This document shows, piece after piece, positions 59,373 through 64,000 of a stretch of 64,000 bases of DNA. A program made the translations under genes and the position numbers. This DNA is from Streptosporangium sp. NBC_01755. GTDB taxonomy: Bacteria > Actinomycetota > Actinomycetes > Streptosporangiales > Streptosporangiaceae. The number at the start of each line of letters is the position of its first letter. The stretch's first letter is position 1. The notes beneath the pieces are model-generated. The model had not been told where the DNA came from. It was given only the letters and a program-made list of their open reading frames with translations, and did not search any database. Where the stretch lies: assembly GCF_035917995.1 (NCBI RefSeq), contig NZ_CP109131.1, forward strand, positions 5,890,001-5,954,000. The letters are read 5' to 3'.

Positions 59373-60551
59373 GTGCCTGCCACGCTGAGTGCCACGAAGA
59401 CCCGGGCCGCACTGCGCACCTCGGCGCGCATCTCCGCGGAGATGCTGCTGGTCCTGCTGATGAGCGCGGTGGTCCTGTGGATCATGGGCCAAATGTGGTC
59501 CGTGGTCTGGCCGCTCGTGGTCGCCCTGCTGCTCACCACGCTGACCTGGCCGGTGACCCGTCTCCTGCGCCGGTACGGCTGGCCTCCCGCCCTGGCCGCG
59601 TCGGCCGTGACCCTGCTGTTCCTCCTGGTCGCCGCGGGCATCGTGGTGCTGATCGTCGTGCCCGTCACGTCACAGTCCGGAGCGCTGGCCACCGGCGTGG
59701 TCGACGGCATCAAGCAGGTGCGCGAATGGGCCGCCGGGCCGCCGCTGAACATCGGCAACGAGCAGGTCACCAGCGTGCTCGACAGCGCGATCGCCCGCAT
59801 CCAGGACAGCGTCGGCAGCATCGTCACCGCCACCGTGACCGGGGTGGGCGCCGTCGCCAACGGCTTGATCACCACCGTCCTCGCGGTCTTCCTGATGTTC
59901 TTCTTCCTCAAGGACGGCCCGCGGTTCCTGCCGTGGCTGACCAGCCAGCTCCCCGGCCGCCTCGCCGTGGACGTGCCGACCGTGGCCGCACGCGGCTGGG
60001 ACACCCTCGGCGCGTTTGTCCGCTCCCAGGCGTTCGTCGGCCTGCTCGATGCCGTCTTCATCGGCCTCGGCCTGTGGATCGTGGGTGTGCCGCTGGTGCT
60101 CCCGCTGGCGGTCCTGACCTTCGTGACGGCGTTCGTGCCCATCGTCGGCGCCCTGTTCGCCGGCCTCGTCGCCGTGCTCATCACGTTGGTGTCGAACGGC
60201 CCGACGGACGCGCTGATCGTGCTGGCCATCATCGTCGCGGTCCAGCAGCTGGAGGGCAACGTGTTCCAGCCGATGGTGCAGAGCCGTGGCCTGGGCCTGC
60301 ACGCGGGGGTGATCCTGCTCGCGGTGACGCTGGGCGGCAGTCTGGCCGGCATCGTGGGCAGCCTGCTCGCCGTACCGGTCGCCGCCCTGATCGCCGTGGT
60401 CTGGAACTACCTGCGCGAACAGCTCAGCGACCCGCCCCGGGGGCCCGAGACCGACGCGGCCGTACCGCCCCGGGAGCCCGAGACCGACGCGGCCGTACCG
60501 CCCCGGGAGCCCGAAACCGACGCGGCCGTACCGGCGCAGGAGCCCGCCTGA
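59373..60551 (+). CDS. AI-2E family transporter (PerM-like)
   Basis: 392 residues from GTG. About eight helices in the family's order: an N-terminal pair (MLLVLLMSAVVLWIM, VVWPLVVALLLTTLTWPV), a middle amphipathic region, VFLMFFFLKDGPRFLPWL, then VPLVLPLAVLTFVTAFVPIV and EGNVFQPMVQSRGLGLHAGV, the signature end. Some members export AI-2 or Na+; here the substrate is unknown. The C-terminus carries an acidic repeat. A possible promoter (TTGACG at 59330, TGCATA 18 bases on) precedes it. Confidence 0.9.
   Translation: MPATLSATKTRAALRTSARISAEMLLVLLMSAVVLWIMGQMWSVVWPLVVALLLTTLTWPVTRLLRRYGWPPALAASAVTLLFLLVAAGIVVLIVVPVTSQSGALATGVVDGIKQVREWAAGPPLNIGNEQVTSVLDSAIARIQDSVGSIVTATVTGVGAVANGLITTVLAVFLMFFFLKDGPRFLPWLTSQLPGRLAVDVPTVAARGWDTLGAFVRSQAFVGLLDAVFIGLGLWIVGVPLVLPLAVLTFVTAFVPIVGALFAGLVAVLITLVSNGPTDALIVLAIIVAVQQLEGNVFQPMVQSRGLGLHAGVILLAVTLGGSLAGIVGSLLAVPVAALIAVVWNYLREQLSDPPRGPETDAAVPPREPETDAAVPPREPETDAAVPAQEPA
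60433..60531 (+). repeat. 33-bp tandem repeat (x3) at the 3' end of the AI-2E gene
   Basis: Three 33-bp units encode PPRGPETDAAV, PPREPETDAAV and PPREPETDAAV, followed by a partial fourth (PAQEPA). They form an acidic, proline-rich cytosolic tail not needed for the membrane domain. Confidence 0.95.
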
Positions 60552-60654
60552 TTCAAGGGCCGTCTCACTTTCTCACGTCCGTCACGGTTGACCATGTGCG
60601 TGCTGATCCTCTCGGTTAACGCATTGCGGTCACTCGCCGAGGCCACGAGATCCT

Positions 60655-60797
60655 GTGTATCCACCCGCAGACCGTCCGCCACCGCCTCCGCCAGGCCACC
60701 GAACTCTTCGCCGACCGGCTCGGCACCTCCGGCGACCGCTTCGAGCCGGAAATCGTCCTCCGCGTCCGCGTCGCCGGCCTCCGTACGGGACTGACAC
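60655..60797 (+). pseudogene. PucR/CdaR-type regulator, C-terminal HTH remnant
   Basis: The plus-strand frame reads IHPQTVRHRLRQATELFADR, then LGTSGDRFEPEIVLRVRVAG, the typical C-terminal helix-turn-helix (HTH_30) of PucR-family regulators. Nothing upstream continues it; 60552-60654 is non-coding by eye. The usual ~400-residue regulator is reduced to its last ~45 codons. Confidence 0.6.
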
Positions 60798-60807
60798 GGT
60801 TTCATCC

Positions 60808-61515
60808 TCAGGGCAGCCAGAGGTCGGGGCCGAGGTGTTTCAGGCTTTCCCGGCTTTCCCGGTGATTGGGTAACGCCCGCTCGACGATCCGCCAGAACTC
60901 CGCGGAGTGGTCCGGTCGCTTCAGATGAGCCAGCTCATGCACCAGCACGTAGTCGACCAGGTCCGGGGTGAGCTGCATGGCGGCCCAGTGGATGTTGACG
61001 TGGCCCGTGTGGGAACAGGAACCCCAGCGGTAGCCGAGAGGGAGCACCCGGAGCCCGGCGACCGTGACTCCCAGTGCCTCCGCCCAGGGCACCACGCGCT
61101 TGAGCAACCAGGGTTCGCCCACCCGGCGGTACCAGCGGACGATGTGCCCGGCCGGATCGTCCAGGCAGTCACGCCGGAGCTCAAGCCTGCCCCGGAGCAG
61201 CCGCACGGGCATCGGCGCGGAGTGGACAAGCAGAAGCCGGTAGCTGCGCCCCAGGTAGAGAAAACCCTCACCGCTCAGATAGGCGTGGGGCGGACGCGCC
61301 GGGCCGAGCGCGGCGCGTTCGGCCAGTTTGCCGTAGAGCCAGCGCCGGCGTGATCGTACGATCCTGGCGAGCTCGTCCGGCCCGATCCGAGGTGGGACCG
61401 TCGCGGTCACCGAGGCGTCACGTTCCACGGTGAGCCGCACGCTCCTCCGCCGGGAACTGATCTCGACGGCGATGTCGAGATCGTCGACGCGGAACGTCCC
61501 TGGAAAGTCACTCAC
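60808..61515 (-). CDS. YgjP/DUF45-type metallopeptidase (M48-like)
   Basis: About 235 residues from GTG 61515 (GTG 61560 is an alternative overlapping hsdR). The N-terminal YgjP pattern is SRRRSVRLTVERDASVTATV, mid-protein LPLGYRWGSCSHTGHVNIHW, and the zinc site is VHELAHLKRPDHSAEFW (HExxH with a downstream acidic residue). Such proteins are frequent neighbours of type I restriction hsdR genes and are thought to be associated metalloproteases. It lies right behind hsdR on the same strand. Confidence 0.88.
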   Translation of the reverse strand: MSDFPGTFRVDDLDIAVEISSRRRSVRLTVERDASVTATVPPRIGPDELARIVRSRRRWLYGKLAERAALGPARPPHAYLSGEGFLYLGRSYRLLLVHSAPMPVRLLRGRLELRRDCLDDPAGHIVRWYRRVGEPWLLKRVVPWAEALGVTVAGLRVLPLGYRWGSCSHTGHVNIHWAAMQLTPDLVDYVLVHELAHLKRPDHSAEFWRIVERALPNHRESRESLKHLGPDLWLP

Positions 61516-61528
61516 GTCGGGAAGCCTG

Positions 61529-64000
61529 TCACGGTCGGCCGATGCGGTCGCGGTTGGCACGGATCACCTCGAAGATCCGTGAACCGAGGTCGGCGGCGCC
61601 GTCGGGCGGGCAGATGTCCTTGATCACCAGCATGACCGCGATCCGCTTGGTGAGGGCGGTCTGGTCCACCGTCTTGCGCCAGAAGTCGCGACGGCTCGTC
61701 TCCTCGGCGGCCAGACGGCGAAGGTCACGGGCGATGCCGGCCACCCGCTCGCCGAGATCCGGATCGGCCAGGCCGTCGCTCGCCCTCTCCGCGAGCAGCA
61801 CCCCGTACAGCGCGCTCTCCACCGGGCTGAGGTCGTGTGGACGAGGGCTCCGGTCGTCGCGTAGCTCGGAGACCAGCTCGCCCAGCGCCAGGACCTGCTG
61901 CTCCCAGTTCTCCCGGTAGTCGGCGAGGATCTCCTCCAGCCGCTCGCTGAGCCGCCTGTAGCGGGCGGGATCCTCGTCGAAGTGGACGGTGACGTGGTGG
62001 CGGACGGCGTGCTCCATCTCCGATGCCTTCGCCCGAGGACCGGCCAGGGCGGCGACCTTCTCGCCGAAGTCGGCGGCGGTCAGGGAGACGGGAGGGAGGA
62101 GCTGCTCGACGCCGAGAGACTCCAGGTGCCGGTCGATCAACTCCCGGACCTTCGCGCCGTACAGGCTCGGGTCGAACTCGTCGTCGATCCGGTAGCGGCG
62201 CCGGGCGCGCAGCTTGATCTCGGCGAACAGCCGGGCGTCCTCGATGTACGGCTTGGCCTCGGGGGCGGGCATCACGCTGTTGAGCGTGGTCAGGAACCGG
62301 CCGAGCTCGACCTCGAACCGGTCACGCAGCCGTGGGTCCTCCAGCACCGCCACACACTCCTCGATCACCGCCTCCCCGCCCTCCAGGCGCACGCCGCGAC
62401 CGGTGAACAGCAGCCGCAGCCGCCGGGCCTGCGGGCCGAGCTTGGCGATCTCGTCGCGGATGTCCTTCAGCACGGCCTCGACGTCGACCTCGTCGTACGC
62501 GGCCAGGGCCTCCTTCAGATGGGCGCCGACACCGTGGTAGTCGACCACGTAACCGCAGCTCTTGCCCGGCGCCGTCCGGTTGACCCGGGCGACGGCCTGC
62601 AACAGCCCGGCGTCCCTGAGCGACCGGTCCAGATACATGACCTGCTCGACGGGGGCGTCGAAGCCGGTCAGCAGCATCGCGTTCACGATGACGAACGCCA
62701 CCGGCGGCAGCCCGCCGCCGAAGGGCGAGGTGAAGGCCGCGATCGCCGCCCTGTGTCCGACCGGATTCGTCCACGGGCTGAGCTCGGCCTCGTTCTCCGC
62801 CGCTCCGGGGGAGATGATCGGGACGAACTCCATCTCCCTGATCAGCTTCAGGTGCTCGCGGGCCCGGACCAGGAACGCGGTGCGCCGGTCACGGATGCCC
62901 TCCGGGTCGGTGTCCGCCAGGTGTGGCGGCACTGCCTCGATCTGGGTGACGAGCTCCCGCCGTGCCGTCTCCAGGGCCTCGCGGTAACGCACGGTCGCAG
63001 TCCGATCCTCCGCCACCAGCTGCGCCTTGAACCCGTCGGGTAACACCGTGCCGACGTAGTGCCGCAGCATGCTCCGTGCCTTGTCGGCGATCAGCCGCTC
63101 GGCCCCCATGACGTCGGCCCTGGTGGCGTGGCGCCGCTGCACCTCCTCACGCTGCTCGTCGGTGAGGTCGAACATGTCCTCGAAGACCTCGTCGAGGTCA
63201 CGGCCGTCGCGGACCGCGCCCGTGACCGTGTGCCCCTCGTAGAAGATCGGCACGATCACGCCGTCCTCCTCGGCGTCCCGCAGGAGATAGCGGTCGATGA
63301 ACCGGACGAAGGTCTTCATGGTGGTCTGGCGGGCCTTGGTCTCCTTCACGATCGGCGTGCCGGTGAAGCCGATCCGCGCGCAGTTGGGCAGTGCGGCCAT
63401 GAGGTTGGTGTGCAGCGCCGACCCGTGCGAGCGGTGCGCCTCGTCGACCAGGACCACGATCGACTCGTCGGAGTTGAGCAGGCCGAGTGAAGGCGGCCTG
63501 CTTTCGGTGAGCACGCCTCGCTCACGGGCCGCCTTGCGCGCCTCCAGATCGTGCTGCTTCTGGATCATCACGAAGACGATCCCCGGACCTCGCGCACTCA
63601 ACAGCCGCTTGGCGGCCTTCACGGTCCTCGCGGTTTTGATCTCCTCGCCGGTCAGCTCCATCGTCCGGGCGAGCTGGGTCTGGAGCTGCTCCCGATCGGT
63701 GATCACGACGACCTTGGTGTCCTCAAGACCGGGGGTGGTGCGCAGCTTGCGGACCAGGAATGTCATCGTCAGGCTCTTGCCGGAGCCCTGGGTGTGCCAG
63801 ATGATGCCGCCACGCTCGTCACGCTCGCCGTTCTGCGGCTTGGTCTGCCCGGTCAGCAGGCCCGCGACGGTCTTGCCCACCGCGCGGAACTGCTGGTAAC
63901 GCGGCGCGGCCTTGACGGTCTTCCCGGCCTCGTCCGTCTTGAAGGTGACATAGTTGCGCACGACGTCCAGCAGCCGGTGCGGGTGCAGCAGGGCGGCGGC
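61529..64000 (-). CDS. hsdR: Type I restriction enzyme, HsdR translocase subunit (5' partial)
   Basis: The frame is open to the right edge, so the N-terminal nuclease domain lies outside. The visible 823 residues hold the SF2 motor: IIWHTQGSGKSLTMTFLV (Walker A), KVVVITDREQLQTQLA, IVLVDEAHRSHGSALH (DEAH), ARIGFTGTPIVKETKA and QAVARVNRTAPGKSCGYVVD (motif VI), then the helical C-terminal part. HsdR cleaves DNA after ATP-driven translocation together with HsdM/HsdS, which should be to the right of the window. Confidence 0.95.
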   Translation of the reverse strand, partial: AAALLHPHRLLDVVRNYVTFKTDEAGKTVKAAPRYQQFRAVGKTVAGLLTGQTKPQNGERDERGGIIWHTQGSGKSLTMTFLVRKLRTTPGLEDTKVVVITDREQLQTQLARTMELTGEEIKTARTVKAAKRLLSARGPGIVFVMIQKQHDLEARKAARERGVLTESRPPSLGLLNSDESIVVLVDEAHRSHGSALHTNLMAALPNCARIGFTGTPIVKETKARQTTMKTFVRFIDRYLLRDAEEDGVIVPIFYEGHTVTGAVRDGRDLDEVFEDMFDLTDEQREEVQRRHATRADVMGAERLIADKARSMLRHYVGTVLPDGFKAQLVAEDRTATVRYREALETARRELVTQIEAVPPHLADTDPEGIRDRRTAFLVRAREHLKLIREMEFVPIISPGAAENEAELSPWTNPVGHRAAIAAFTSPFGGGLPPVAFVIVNAMLLTGFDAPVEQVMYLDRSLRDAGLLQAVARVNRTAPGKSCGYVVDYHGVGAHLKEALAAYDEVDVEAVLKDIRDEIAKLGPQARRLRLLFTGRGVRLEGGEAVIEECVAVLEDPRLRDRFEVELGRFLTTLNSVMPAPEAKPYIEDARLFAEIKLRARRRYRIDDEFDPSLYGAKVRELIDRHLESLGVEQLLPPVSLTAADFGEKVAALAGPRAKASEMEHAVRHHVTVHFDEDPARYRRLSERLEEILADYRENWEQQVLALGELVSELRDDRSPRPHDLSPVESALYGVLLAERASDGLADPDLGERVAGIARDLRRLAAEETSRRDFWRKTVDQTALTKRIAVMLVIKDICPPDGAADLGSRIFEVIRANRDRIGRP

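Overview
The window is very GC-rich DNA with GTG/ATG starts, start/stop-overlapping gene chains, a mycothiol-dependent-type enzyme, an F420-type luciferase-like oxidoreductase, Hanks kinases and AfsR-type regulator remains. This points to a filamentous actinomycete. A Streptosporangiaceae-like genus is my best guess, from overall impression only. Nothing here is a replication origin, rRNA or tRNA.

Region 1 (1-13086) is the right-hand part of a biosynthetic operon running off the left edge. It encodes a ketosynthase fused to a degenerate second ketosynthase, a nitroreductase, an FAD oxidoreductase, two alpha/beta hydrolases, a malonyl-CoA:ACP transacylase, two AcpS-like proteins that each lack different motifs, an NTF2/ABM/zinc-ribbon protein, a right-handed beta-helix protein, a three-gene ABC-2 exporter and RmlA. 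Almost every junction overlaps by 1-4 bases. I read it as a type II-like polyketide or fatty-acyl pathway whose product may be glycosylated and exported. I do not recognise the product. The ACP must lie outside the window.

Region 2 (13087-29521) mixes intact genes (CapA-like, PCMT-like, cupin, ArsR-rhodanese, Ser/Thr kinase, lectin, LuxR-type regulator, MDMPI-family enzyme, TerC) with many gene remnants. These are a DUF6493-like/Imm10-like chimera, an AfsR-type regulator without its front end, an FMN-reductase tail, a RibD-like gene cut by a tnpB-only IS200/IS605 element, a deleted IS982 copy, a decayed integrase and a sugar-permease tail. A two-repeat, 61-nt-period type I-E-like CRISPR relic lies at about 15.0 kb. 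A lower-GC islet (about 23.5-26.2 kb) holds the lectin and the LuxR gene.

Region 3 (29522-49437) looks catabolic. A TAT-lipoprotein peptide-type ABC importer (with a DppD-DppF fusion joined by a minisatellite linker) is followed by HyuA, two HyuB paralogues sharing near-identical blocks, an amidohydrolase, an NTF2-like protein, a TIGR04076 protein and an LLM oxidoreductase. Kynureninase and kynurenine 3-monooxygenase follow, then a convergent XRE-cupin regulator and a split RibD-like reductase/deaminase pair. Together these suggest uptake and hydrolysis of an amide- or hydantoin-like compound. The link to the kynurenine genes is inferred from position only.

Region 4 (49438-64000) holds two GT9 glycosyltransferases, a membrane coiled-coil protein, a truncated ROK protein, a large unknown protein, a P-loop kinase, a patatin gene with an internal deletion, SoxR with a clear operator, a PGPGW membrane protein, a small secreted protein, an AI-2E transporter, a PucR tail, and a YgjP-type metallopeptidase with a type I restriction HsdR that runs off the right edge.

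The most striking window-wide trait is frequent short tandem duplication, mostly in units of 12, 24, 30 or 33 bp and in frame, at gene ends, gene starts and a domain linker.
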